In this document: in pieces, positions 50,236-58,579 of the stretch | How the letters are laid out: every line of letters starts with the position of its first letter | Numbering within the stretch: the first letter of the stretch is position 1 | DNA from: Desulfobacula sp964636495 | GTDB taxonomy: Bacteria; Desulfobacterota; Desulfobacteria; Desulfobacterales; Desulfobacteraceae | Assembly: GCA_964636495.1 (NCBI GenBank) | Contig: CAZWSL010000012.1 | Location: 1 to 64,000 of the forward strand | Length of the DNA: 64,000 nt | Direction: 5' to 3' | The notes under the pieces: generated by a model | The model's input: the letters and a program-made list of their open reading frames with translations, nothing else | What the model was told of the DNA's origin: nothing | Database searches by the model: none | Made by a program: the position numbers and the translations under genes

Positions 50236-52017
50236 TCAGGATGCAATCGTCGACGTGATGTCGTTTAGAAGGTAAGCGGGATTATCACCCCCTCTTTGAG
50301 AAGGGAGAAAGCCCAGTTTTTTCAGGTCCGGCAAAACATCTACCGGAAGGTCACAATTGTCCATTTTTTGATTAAGCACGCCTCCCATGATAACCGGAGT
50401 ATGACATTCCAGTTTATCCAGATGTGCTTTCAGGCTCCTTGCATACTCAAGAGCCATGCCATTGTGTGTGGAAAGCAGTATGCCGTCAGCCGGGTTCCCG
50501 GAGGCGGCTTCAGCAACTTCGTCGGGGTTTTTCTCAGCGCCGAGATAATGGACCTGCGCCCCTGCGTATTGACACAATTGTGCCAGTATCATTATGGCAT
50601 GCTCATGGACATCAGTTGATGCTATTATAAGCCTGCGGCCCTTAAGCTGTGCCGCGTTCTCTTTTTTCTGAAACAAATCCAGATGGTCGGAAATGCTTTT
50701 TTCAGACAATTTGAATATATCAGTCTTTAAAACCGGTTCTCTTTTGCGGATATTGTCTGTGGTGGATATGCCTGCCCCGAATATCTCTTCGAAGATCGAG
50801 GGACCCAGTTTTTTTAATACAAAAAGCAGTTCAACCGGATCCAGAATATTCACACCAGCCTCTTTGAGACCGTCAAGGGCATTATCAAAAACAATCCTGC
50901 CTTTTGACACCACTCTTCTGGAGAACCGTTCCGCGTCTGTAAAATCAAAGTAGGGAAATATTCGCCGGGCGGTTTTTTCTACTCTGCGCCCCAGTGTCTG
51001 GGCCTGAATAATTTCATCAACTGAAGGGATCCGGATGCCTTCGGTCAATGGCAGTGGAAGGACTGCATGTCCTGTGGGGCATTTCAGCTGAGCCAGGATA
51101 TCCCACAGCAGGTATTCGCTGACAATACCGCTGTTGACAGAAGGGTTATCTGTAAAAGATATCGTGTCCCCGTAAAACATGCTTCCAATGCATTCGTGAT
51201 TATGAATCTCATCCAATGCAAATATCCAGCCCGCTCTTTTAACCGGATCACTGGTCAGGCCGCCGATGCAATGGCACAGTTTGGCTCCCAGAAGTGTTTC
51301 AACAATATATTTTTCCAGAAACGCCCATCCTGCAATCGTGGCACAGTCATAAAAGAGGGCACCGAAACCATCTTCCAGATAGGAGTGTAAAAGGGTTCCG
51401 TTTTTTCTCAGTCTCCCCATGAGTGCAATGGCGTTTACAGTTTGAATTGCAGTATGACCCATATCTTTCCATCCCGGGGCTTCCTGTGAAAAATACTGGG
51501 AAAGGTTTCCAATTGTTGTGACACCTGCTTCCAGGGCATGAATTGTATTTTCAAGGGAGGCCGGGAATCCGATCATGAAATCTCCCATATGGGGAGTAAT
51601 GGGGGCTGCCTGACCGACTGCCTTCCAGTCGCTGCCGGAAACCAGCATAGGGCCTGTCTCGGCAATCGCTTTTTTTCTTAACCGTTCAGGTAAACCCATT
51701 CGCCGGTCCAGGCATATGCCGGATCGGTCTACACTGAAGCCATTGGATTTCCCAGCACGATAAAGCTTTTCCAGTGCTGCAGCTGTTCCATCCCAGGAAT
51801 TTAATCCAATGTGCGCATGAAAGGCAATCCGTCCCTCTCTGATACACTGCTGCTTATATTCACGCTCGGATGAAACGTTGAATTCATCCATGAATAAGGT
51901 CCGACCGATCCGGATCTGGCGGGCCAGGGATTTTCCATCTCCGCTCATATTTTTAATGGAGGGAGTGCCTGAATCTAAAATCATTTTTATTCTGGAATTA
52001 AAATCAGTGAAATCCAT
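50236..52017 (-). CDS. Cobalamin-binding mutase-like protein, E- and B12-domain fusion
   Basis: A 593-residue protein. The first 430 residues look like a barrel related to the glutamate mutase epsilon side ('GIPASxxNTIHALEAGVTTIGN' type: seen here as 'FPASLENTIHALEAGVTTIG'). The last 135 residues are a B12-binding domain. The lower-ligand motif is 'STDVHEHA', with His471, where the usual DxHxxG has Ala in place of Gly. 'GILLSTHNGMALEYA' and 'TPVIMGGVLNQ' are the S and GG motifs. It probably catalyses a carbon-skeleton rearrangement, but I do not know the family. The start of the ProC-like gene is immediately upstream. Confidence 0.7.
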   Translation of the reverse strand: MDFTDFNSRIKMILDSGTPSIKNMSGDGKSLARQIRIGRTLFMDEFNVSSEREYKQQCIREGRIAFHAHIGLNSWDGTAAALEKLYRAGKSNGFSVDRSGICLDRRMGLPERLRKKAIAETGPMLVSGSDWKAVGQAAPITPHMGDFMIGFPASLENTIHALEAGVTTIGNLSQYFSQEAPGWKDMGHTAIQTVNAIALMGRLRKNGTLLHSYLEDGFGALFYDCATIAGWAFLEKYIVETLLGAKLCHCIGGLTSDPVKRAGWIFALDEIHNHECIGSMFYGDTISFTDNPSVNSGIVSEYLLWDILAQLKCPTGHAVLPLPLTEGIRIPSVDEIIQAQTLGRRVEKTARRIFPYFDFTDAERFSRRVVSKGRIVFDNALDGLKEAGVNILDPVELLFVLKKLGPSIFEEIFGAGISTTDNIRKREPVLKTDIFKLSEKSISDHLDLFQKKENAAQLKGRRLIIASTDVHEHAIMILAQLCQYAGAQVHYLGAEKNPDEVAEAASGNPADGILLSTHNGMALEYARSLKAHLDKLECHTPVIMGGVLNQKMDNCDLPVDVLPDLKKLGFLPSQRGGDNPAYLLNDITSTIAS

Positions 52018-52022
52018 GCCGC

Positions 52023-52790
52023 CTATCCTTTCATCCGCTTGCTGACCGCCTCCAGAGCATCTGACCAGGTTTTCAAACCGCCGCCTTTAGATAAGATTCC
52101 GGCGCCCTGTTCAGAAATGCCGCCTGGTGTGGCCAGGGTTTTCCAGATTTCTCCCAGGCTCATGCTGTCCTGGTAACCGGCCATGGCACAAGCCCCTTCA
52201 ATGGTTTCAACTACCAGTTTTCTGGCTGTATCCGGATCAATCCCCTGCTCCCCGGTCCAGGTTGCAGCCTCACTCATGAGCAGAAACAGCCAGGCATAAA
52301 ACGCACCCACAAGAGCCGTTCCCGGAGCAAAAGAGGCTTCATCCGGCAGTGGATGGACATGGCCGACAAGGGAAAAAAGCGCCTGTACATCGCTGTTGTC
52401 AGGGTAGATAATAACAGGGCTTTTATTTACTACAACGCATGAAACCGGCATGGCCCTGACAACTCCGGCCGGAGCAGCTAATGGTTCCAGTATCTTGAGC
52501 GATACACCGGCGGCCACAGAAACAAGAACCTGTTCCGGTTTAAATGTGGTATCGGCCAGCGCGCTCTTGACATGTTCCGGACGCGTTGCCAGAAGGATGA
52601 TATCTGATTTTTCAACCACCTCCTGATTACGGGTGGAAAAAAAGCAATCATGTTCCGCAGCAAACGCTTCAGCCGTTTTTGAAAAGGCGTCTGCTAATAA
52701 GAATTCAAGATTCCTGTCTGCCTTTGCAAGACCGGTAATCAAAAATTGTCCCATATGTCCGACACCGATTAATCCGATTCGTTTTTTCAT
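52023..52790 (-). CDS. Pyrroline-5-carboxylate reductase-like (ProC family)
   Basis: A 255-residue NAD(P)-dependent imine reductase family protein. 'RIGLIGVGHMGQFLITGL' is the dinucleotide motif. 'DIILLATRPEHVKSAL' and 'VLVSVAAGVSL' follow. The C-terminal helical domain ends with 'LATPGGISEQGAGIL', the ProC signature. It overlaps no gene but is only 5 bp before the B12 gene, so it is part of that unit. A role in reducing a cyclic or linear imine from an amino acid, rather than proline synthesis, is possible here (inference). The family length is normal (about 260-270). Confidence 0.87.
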   Translation of the reverse strand: MKKRIGLIGVGHMGQFLITGLAKADRNLEFLLADAFSKTAEAFAAEHDCFFSTRNQEVVEKSDIILLATRPEHVKSALADTTFKPEQVLVSVAAGVSLKILEPLAAPAGVVRAMPVSCVVVNKSPVIIYPDNSDVQALFSLVGHVHPLPDEASFAPGTALVGAFYAWLFLLMSEAATWTGEQGIDPDTARKLVVETIEGACAMAGYQDSMSLGEIWKTLATPGGISEQGAGILSKGGGLKTWSDALEAVSKRMKG

Positions 52791-52822
52791 GCAAGCCCCT
52801 CTATTTTTAAAACAGATTAACA

Positions 52823-52840
52823 GAGATCTCGTATAACGCC
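52823..52840 (+). repeat. Dispersed-repeat end, second-end variant
   Basis: GAGATCTCGTATAACGCC matches the GAGACCTCGTATAACG arm at 40891 and the right end of the 11338 element. It lies in the 61-bp gap between the FAH-family and ProC-like genes. Only this one end is present. Confidence 0.5.
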
Positions 52841-52851
52841 CGCTTCTGCAT

Positions 52852-53739
52852 TCAAGCGTCTTTTTTCAGTTTCAAATCAATGACCGGATTTATCAGCGGC
52901 ATGAATCCCTTGATCCGGCATTCAATTGAATCGCCATCCTTTAATTGCACCGCTCCGGGTGTTCCGGTTGAAATAATATCGCCCGGAAGCATTGTCATAA
53001 TCCGTGAATGGTATGAGACCAGAAAATCAAGGGGGAATGTCATGTTTGAAACCACATTTTCAGCATGGATCCGGTTGTTGATAATGGTTTGAATCCTGAG
53101 GTTGAAAATATCCTTTATTTCATCAATTGTATAGAGTATCGGCCCAAAGCTGAAAAAAGTGTCAAAGCTTTTGGACTGTGTCAGATTCCTGGGATTTCGT
53201 CTTAAAATATCCTCTGCCGTCATATCGATAATCGTTGTGACTCCGGCAATAACAGAACGCCACTCCTCTTTTTTCACATCTCTGCAACTCTTTCCGAAAA
53301 TCAGCCCGAGTTCTGCCTCTCCGGTTGTTTTTTCCGATAATAGAGGGATCTTTATAGCATCCTGATGACCGATGATGGCAGTATCCGGCTTCATAAAACT
53401 CGCCGGTTCCAGAACAGGAGCCTGCTCAGACAAGTCTGCGGCATGGGCTTTATAGTTTAACCCGATCCCCCAGATTTTTCGCGGCCGCCGGTACAGGGGC
53501 CTGAACCGGATATCTTTTTCAGGAATAAAAAGTTCCTTTTTATTCTGAATGACGGCCTCAATATTTTGATAAAACCAGGTTTTGATCTCCTCTAACATCC
53601 CGCTGGATAAGATGTCCAATACCTCAACGGGCCAGTTTTTATTAAACTGCTCATTGATCAGATGGATTGGCAAGCCTCCCTGATCCGTTATGATGCCTGC
53701 GGTTTCTTCCCCCTCAAAAAACAGACTGGCAATTTTCAT
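52852..53739 (-). CDS. Fumarylacetoacetate hydrolase (FAH) family protein
   Basis: A 295-residue enzyme of the FAH superfamily, which includes acylpyruvate hydrolases, decarboxylases and hydratases. Typical blocks are 'IWGIGLNYKAHAADL', 'PASFMKPDTAIIGHQDAI', the metal-binding 'TTGEAELGLIFG', 'IIDMTAEDILRRN', 'SFDTFFSFGPIL' and 'GDIISTGTPGAV'. The start is ATG 53739 behind GAGGAG; the ATG five codons earlier is less well placed. It begins the - strand cluster with ProC-like, B12 and SDR genes. Substrate unknown, but likely a short 2-keto acid. Confidence 0.9.
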   Translation of the reverse strand: MKIASLFFEGEETAGIITDQGGLPIHLINEQFNKNWPVEVLDILSSGMLEEIKTWFYQNIEAVIQNKKELFIPEKDIRFRPLYRRPRKIWGIGLNYKAHAADLSEQAPVLEPASFMKPDTAIIGHQDAIKIPLLSEKTTGEAELGLIFGKSCRDVKKEEWRSVIAGVTTIIDMTAEDILRRNPRNLTQSKSFDTFFSFGPILYTIDEIKDIFNLRIQTIINNRIHAENVVSNMTFPLDFLVSYHSRIMTMLPGDIISTGTPGAVQLKDGDSIECRIKGFMPLINPVIDLKLKKDA

Positions 53740-53843
53740 TTTCTGACTCCTCAAGTAAAATTAAATATTGTCGCTGTTTTAAATATGTCAATCAGCTCTT
53801 TGAAACACATTTCTGGCGTACAATCAAAGTTATGTGCAGGATT

Positions 53844-54272
53844 TTATTCTTTTATGGTAATCGGTTTATCTTTAACACCGGCATAGAAAACGATTATCTC
53901 TGCAGCCTCATTTCCGCTGTTCTCCCCAAAATGCCAGGTGTTCACAACTTCCACGATTGAATCCCCGGCTTTCAGATGCAGTGTTTTGCTGTCTTTTGTT
54001 ACAACGGTCAGCTCTCCTTTCAGTAATACACCCGCATTGATTACCGGATGCTGATGCAGAGGCAGCTTTGTTTTTGGCGGAATGGATATTCTCAGAATGG
54101 TTACTTCCGGCTGACCTTCCGGATAATGGGATAACGTATCGCCATTCCAGCTGTGAATGGTTCTGGCTAAAACGTCTACAGATACTGTGTTGTTATCAAG
54201 TGCCCAGCTGTTACTTGCTAAAAATAGTGTGAGACATGCTGCACACAAAAATTTTTTTAAAACATTATTCAT
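53844..54272 (-). CDS. Secreted cupin-domain protein
   Basis: A 142-residue protein with an N-terminal signal 'FLCAACLTLFLASNSWA', cut before LDN, so it should be periplasmic. The cupin fold has metal-binding His in 'LPLHQHPVINAGVLLKGEL' and His in 'VVNTWHFGENSGNEAAEIIVFYAG'. The start at ATG 54272 sits eight bases after AAGGA; an ATG 24 bp earlier is less likely. The function is unknown; dioxygenase, isomerase or sugar-binding roles occur in cupins. A perfect dyad TGTACA-GTG-TGTACA lies 138 bp upstream. Confidence 0.8.
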   Translation of the reverse strand: MNNVLKKFLCAACLTLFLASNSWALDNNTVSVDVLARTIHSWNGDTLSHYPEGQPEVTILRISIPPKTKLPLHQHPVINAGVLLKGELTVVTKDSKTLHLKAGDSIVEVVNTWHFGENSGNEAAEIIVFYAGVKDKPITIKE

Positions 54273-54410
54273 TGCTGAATCCTTTTTGTATATCATTTTC
54301 TTGAATATATTCTGCGCTGTATTGTTCCATGAAGACTAATTTGATATCTATTTCAGAATAGTCAAGACTTTTTCAGAATCAAGGCTGATAAAGTCGATTT
54401 TAAAGGGTGT

Positions 54411-54425
54411 TGTACAGTGTGTACA
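54411..54425. promoter_or_regulatory. Perfect dyad upstream of the cupin gene
   Basis: TGTACAGTGTGTACA has two TGTACA arms with a 3-bp centre. It lies in the 181-bp gap between the histidine kinase stop and the cupin start. A TTGACT box on the - strand lies a little nearer the cupin gene. It may be an operator for the cupin gene; the binding protein is unknown. Confidence 0.4.
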
Positions 54426-54453
54426 GCTGCTGTGAACTTATCCATTTCCAGCC

Positions 54454-56391
54454 TTAGGAATATTTATTGATCATTTGTAATAAATCTGCCTTCTTAACCG
54501 GTTTTGAGAGGAAATCGCTGCAGCCGGCGGCAAGACATTTCTCCTTGTCATCAGCAAAGGCATGAGCTGTCAAGGCAATGATGGGTGTTGACCTCTTCCC
54601 GTTGCAGCTCTCCCATTTTCGAATTTCCCCGGTTGCGGTATAGCCGTCCATGACTGGCATTCTCATATCCATCAATACAAGATCAAAATCTTCTTCTACA
54701 TATTTCTCGAAACCGCTCTTGCCATTCTCTGTCATCTTCAGGCTGTGAAGAGTATTTTTCAAATATGCCTTGATGATGATTTGATTTTCTATTGCATCAT
54801 CCACCACTAAAATTTTACATAACTCCTTTTTCTGTGAATTTGTCTTCTTCTCCAGCGGGTTAAAATTCAGCTCTTCAGATTTTATTCCATTTTCAGGTGT
54901 ATGACCAATGCCGAACCTGGCAGTAAAGGAGAAAGTACTTCCTTTTCCCTGCTCACTTTTAACCCGGATCTCTCCATCCATCATTTTGACAAGGCGTCTG
55001 CAAATGGCCAGTCCCAGACCTGTTCCGCCATATTTACGGGTAGTGGAGGAATCAGCCTGGGAAAAATCTTCAAATATGTTTTTTTGTTTTTCTGCAGACA
55101 CACCAATACCGGTGTCATGCACTGAAAACAGCACGACAACTTCGCCTTTATCCCTCTCCTTGACACTTTGATCACCGAGTCTGACATCAATGGTTATTTC
55201 ACCCTCATTGGTAAACTTGACAGCATTGCCCAAAAGATTTATGAGAATCTGGCGGAGTCTGGCACCATCTCCAACAAGCTGATGCGGGACATCCTCATCC
55301 AGGTGCCACTTCAGATTGAGACCTTTCTGTCCGGCAATGAGTGCCATGACTTCACAGCTCCTGTTGACGGTCTCAAAAAGATCAAAATCAATTTTTTCCA
55401 GTTTCAGTTCACCAGCCTCCACCTTGGACAGATCAAGTATGTCGTTAATCAAGTTAAGCAAATTTTCTCCTGAATTCTGGAATATCTTGACATATTGCTC
55501 CTGCTCAGAATTCAATTTTGTTTCCATGAGCACGTCAGCCATTCCAAGAATGGCATTCATGGGTGTGCGGATCTCATGACTCATATTGGCTAAAAAATCA
55601 CTCTTATATTGATTCGCCTTTTCAGCTTTTTTTTTCTCTTTATCCAGTTGCAGAGCATTGGCCTCTGCTGTCTCCTTGGCAGCTTTCAGGTCACGGGTTC
55701 GTTCTTTTACTTTCTGCTCCAGACTGGCATTGAGTTCCCTGTTTTTTTCAAGCTCCTGCTCTGCAAATGCCAATGTTTTTTCATTAATCAGCGAATACAC
55801 GAACAAAACAATAACAGCTGCGACAATCAGCATGTCAATTATAAAAATACGTGCAATAAGTCTATTGAACGGGATTGAATCGATATGGTTTACACCATAA
55901 TAGAAAATAATCGAACCGGCAAACGGGAACAAAGAAGAGAGCAGAATCATTTTTTTTGAATTAAAAATGGCGATTACAATGAATATAAGAAAAAATGGGG
56001 TATTATATACAAAATAGTTTAAAATCTTCATCTCTTGAGAATATCTGATCGAAAATGATGTGATGCTTCCTGTGATTGAGTAGGTTAATAAGAATGCAAA
56101 CAGGAGAAATAAGATAAGAGAAAATAGATTTTTTGAAAGATTGTATTTTCCCTTCCATGTTAACCATGCTGTTATCGATATTAAGATTAATGTTACAGTC
56201 GTGACAGCAAGCGCCGGATAGTTCCGGGATCCCAGGTTTATGATTACAAAAAAGATAAATCCTACAGTGAACACTAAGGTTATCATTAAAGAAACTTGAA
56301 TCCAAAACATGAAAAACGTTTTTTCCTGAATAATGTTTGGAAAGTGATTGTACCTGGAAAGAAATTGTCTTTTGAACTTTTTATATGTCAT
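54454..56391 (-). CDS. Hybrid membrane sensor histidine kinase with receiver domain
   Basis: A 645-residue signalling protein. About the first 205 residues have six hydrophobic segments and no large periplasmic loop. A coiled-coil follows ('EQELEKNRELNASLEQKVKER'). The HisKA domain has phospho-His in 'FLANMSHEIRTPMNAILG'. The ATPase has N-box 'LINLLGNAVKFTNEG' and G-boxes 'DTGIGVSAEK' and 'GGTGLGLAICRRLVKMM'. The receiver domain starts 'KILVVDDAIENQ', with phospho-Asp in 'DLVLMDMRMPVMDG' and Lys in 'FLSKPVKKADL'. No response-regulator output gene lies adjacent, so its target is unknown. Confidence 0.96.
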   Translation of the reverse strand: MTYKKFKRQFLSRYNHFPNIIQEKTFFMFWIQVSLMITLVFTVGFIFFVIINLGSRNYPALAVTTVTLILISITAWLTWKGKYNLSKNLFSLILFLLFAFLLTYSITGSITSFSIRYSQEMKILNYFVYNTPFFLIFIVIAIFNSKKMILLSSLFPFAGSIIFYYGVNHIDSIPFNRLIARIFIIDMLIVAAVIVLFVYSLINEKTLAFAEQELEKNRELNASLEQKVKERTRDLKAAKETAEANALQLDKEKKKAEKANQYKSDFLANMSHEIRTPMNAILGMADVLMETKLNSEQEQYVKIFQNSGENLLNLINDILDLSKVEAGELKLEKIDFDLFETVNRSCEVMALIAGQKGLNLKWHLDEDVPHQLVGDGARLRQILINLLGNAVKFTNEGEITIDVRLGDQSVKERDKGEVVVLFSVHDTGIGVSAEKQKNIFEDFSQADSSTTRKYGGTGLGLAICRRLVKMMDGEIRVKSEQGKGSTFSFTARFGIGHTPENGIKSEELNFNPLEKKTNSQKKELCKILVVDDAIENQIIIKAYLKNTLHSLKMTENGKSGFEKYVEEDFDLVLMDMRMPVMDGYTATGEIRKWESCNGKRSTPIIALTAHAFADDKEKCLAAGCSDFLSKPVKKADLLQMINKYS

Positions 56392-56514
56392 TATTCTCCT
56401 TCAGAGCTTTGCACGACTGGGATATGTTCTCTAATTCATATCCCGCACAGTCCATTTTATTTTTCTTAGATTCTCAATCCGGATATTTTACAGGATCTCT
56501 TCTTCTCCACAGAT

Positions 56515-56865
56515 TCATTGTATCACAGCAATCCTTGCAGCAGTTGCAGATACTGGTTTCAAGCGCTTAAACGAAGATATGATGTCATTGAAATTATGGT
56601 TCTTCAGTTTGTACACACCAGGCCCCAGATCCAGATGTCTTCCTCTATAGTCCCTATGCTCGTAGAATCGCCAGACACCTTTTATTACTTTAATCTGTGA
56701 TATGGAGTCATTATACTCACTGCCCACCCAGCTCACATTATCTTGCGGCCACCATTCAATCCATCCGGGGTTTAATATGCCCCCGCTTCTGCAATTATAA
56801 TGCTTACATAACTTCAAAGGCCCACTGAGTTTTTTGTTTTGAAAAAAGCAATTTTTTAATCTCAC
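56515..56865 (-). CDS. Beta/gamma-crystallin-fold small protein
   Basis: A 116-residue protein with one clear Greek-key motif, 'VWRFYEHRDYRGRHLDLGPGVYKL', ended by 'NFNDIISSFKRL'. This matches beta/gamma-crystallin domains, which often bind Ca2+ at N/D-D-x-I-S-S sites (here 'FNDIISSF'). A weaker half comes before, around 'WPQDNVSWVGSEYN'. The N-terminus has four Cys but no signal peptide. It begins at GTG 56865, which overlaps the phosphoglucomutase stop by 4 nt (GTGA), so it is translated with pgm. This coupling is unusual. Confidence 0.7.
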   Translation of the reverse strand: MRLKNCFFQNKKLSGPLKLCKHYNCRSGGILNPGWIEWWPQDNVSWVGSEYNDSISQIKVIKGVWRFYEHRDYRGRHLDLGPGVYKLKNHNFNDIISSFKRLKPVSATAARIAVIQ

Positions 56866-58514
56866 ACTCCTGCCTCTTTAAATGTATTGCTCACTATCTC
56901 CCTGGCTTCCTGCTGGATCTGTTTCAAATGTTCCGCCCCTTTGAAACTTTCGGCATAAATCTTATTAATATCTTCGGTTCCGGAAGGACGGGCGGCAAAC
57001 CACCCATTCCGGGTCACAACCTTCAAGCCTCCGATATCTGCCTGATTTCCCGGAGCATGAGTTAACCTTGCAGTGATATTGTCACCAGCCAGTTGGGTCG
57101 CTGCCACCATTTCAGGAGACAGATTTTTCAATACCTCTTTCTGTGCCGGAGTGGCTGCGGTATCAAGCCGCTCATAGACCGGCATACCAAATTGTTCTAC
57201 CAGTCCCTGGTAATGTTCTCCTGGATCTTTATCTGTTTTAGCCATTATTTCAGCAGCGAGAAGGTCCATGATAAAGCCGTCCTTATCAGTTGTCCAGGTT
57301 GTTCCGTCTTTTCGCAGGAAAGATGCACCGGCACTCTCTTCACCACCAAATCCGTAAGAGCCGTCAACCAATCCGTCAACAAACCATTTGAATCCCACAG
57401 GTACCTCTGCCAGCTTTCGATTGATGTGGCTGGCCACCCGGTCTATCATTGAACTGGACACCAATGTTTTTCCGATTGCCGCGTCCTGTCTCCAGTAAGG
57501 ACGATTTTGAAAGAGATACCAGATTGCCACAGCCAGGTAGTGATTTGGATTCATCAGGCCGCAGCTTTTAGCCACAATGCCGTGCCGGTCAAAATCCGTA
57601 TCATTACCAAAAGCAATATCAAATTTATCTTTCAGATCGATCAGTTGCGCCATGGCATATGGAGATGAACAATCCATTCGAATTTTACCGTCTTTATCAA
57701 CACTCATAAACGAAAATGTTTGATCAACATATGGATTTACCACCTTCAGATTCAAAGCATACATCTCTTTTATGGGCTCCCAGAATTCAACACCTGAACC
57801 TCCCATTGGATCGGCTCCGATTGCTAATCCGGAATTGGAAATGGCTTCCATGTCAATCACATTTGCCAGATCTTTTATATAGGGGGTCATGTAGTCGTAT
57901 TCCAGAACATTGTCCGCTTTTAAGGCACGTTCAAACAGCCAGCGTTTTACGTTTTTCAGTCCACTTTTTATAAAGCTGTTTGCCAGTTTCTGAATGATTT
58001 TTGTTGTTCCTGCATCAGCCGGTCCGCCATGGGGTGGATTATATTTAAATCCTCCATCCTGAGGGGGATTATGAGATGGCGTAATAATAACACCATCAGC
58101 CAGGCCTGATGATTTTCCATGATTGTAGGTCAATATGGCATGAGAAATCACCGGGGTTGGTGTGTATCCCAGTCCTGCCTGGATTTTTAAATTCACTTTA
58201 TTGGCTGCAAACACCTCAACTGCAGAGGCAAAGGCCGGTTCAGAAAGAGCGTGAGTATCCATTCCTAAAAAGAGGGGGCCATCTATTTTTTTGGATAATC
58301 GATATTCACAAATTGCCTGAGAAATCGCTAAGATATGGGTTTCATTAAACGTATTCGCAAAAGAAGAACCTCTATGACCGGATGTGCCGAAAGAAATTGC
58401 CTGAGATGCAATATCCGGGTCGGGACGATTTGTGTAGTAGTTGGAGATTAATCGGGGAGTGTTCACTAAAATATCACGGGGGGCTGGTTTCCCTGCCAAT
58501 TCATGCAATGTCAT
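56862..58514 (-). CDS. pgm: Phosphoglucomutase (alpha-D-glucose-phosphate type)
   Basis: A 550-residue enzyme that interconverts glucose-1-P and glucose-6-P, which supplies UDP-glucose for glycans such as those made by the 1-10.9 kb operon. The phospho-Ser loop is 'IITPSHNPPQDGGFKYN', the metal loop is 'FGNDTDFDRHGIVAK', 'FGGEESAGASFLRKDGTTWTTDKDG' selects sugar, and 'RPSGTEDINKIYAESF' binds phosphate. The length fits the bacterial alpha-D-glucose type. ATG 58514 behind GGAGGTC is the start; 58574 is too long. It lies 65 bp from the CDF transporter gene. Confidence 0.94.
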   Translation of the reverse strand: MTLHELAGKPAPRDILVNTPRLISNYYTNRPDPDIASQAISFGTSGHRGSSFANTFNETHILAISQAICEYRLSKKIDGPLFLGMDTHALSEPAFASAVEVFAANKVNLKIQAGLGYTPTPVISHAILTYNHGKSSGLADGVIITPSHNPPQDGGFKYNPPHGGPADAGTTKIIQKLANSFIKSGLKNVKRWLFERALKADNVLEYDYMTPYIKDLANVIDMEAISNSGLAIGADPMGGSGVEFWEPIKEMYALNLKVVNPYVDQTFSFMSVDKDGKIRMDCSSPYAMAQLIDLKDKFDIAFGNDTDFDRHGIVAKSCGLMNPNHYLAVAIWYLFQNRPYWRQDAAIGKTLVSSSMIDRVASHINRKLAEVPVGFKWFVDGLVDGSYGFGGEESAGASFLRKDGTTWTTDKDGFIMDLLAAEIMAKTDKDPGEHYQGLVEQFGMPVYERLDTAATPAQKEVLKNLSPEMVAATQLAGDNITARLTHAPGNQADIGGLKVVTRNGWFAARPSGTEDINKIYAESFKGAEHLKQIQQEAREIVSNTFKEAGV

Positions 58515-58579
58515 AAAGACCTCCATAAATGATAGATATAATAACGCTGCAAATGACCGGTACAGCCGGCTCAATTGAT

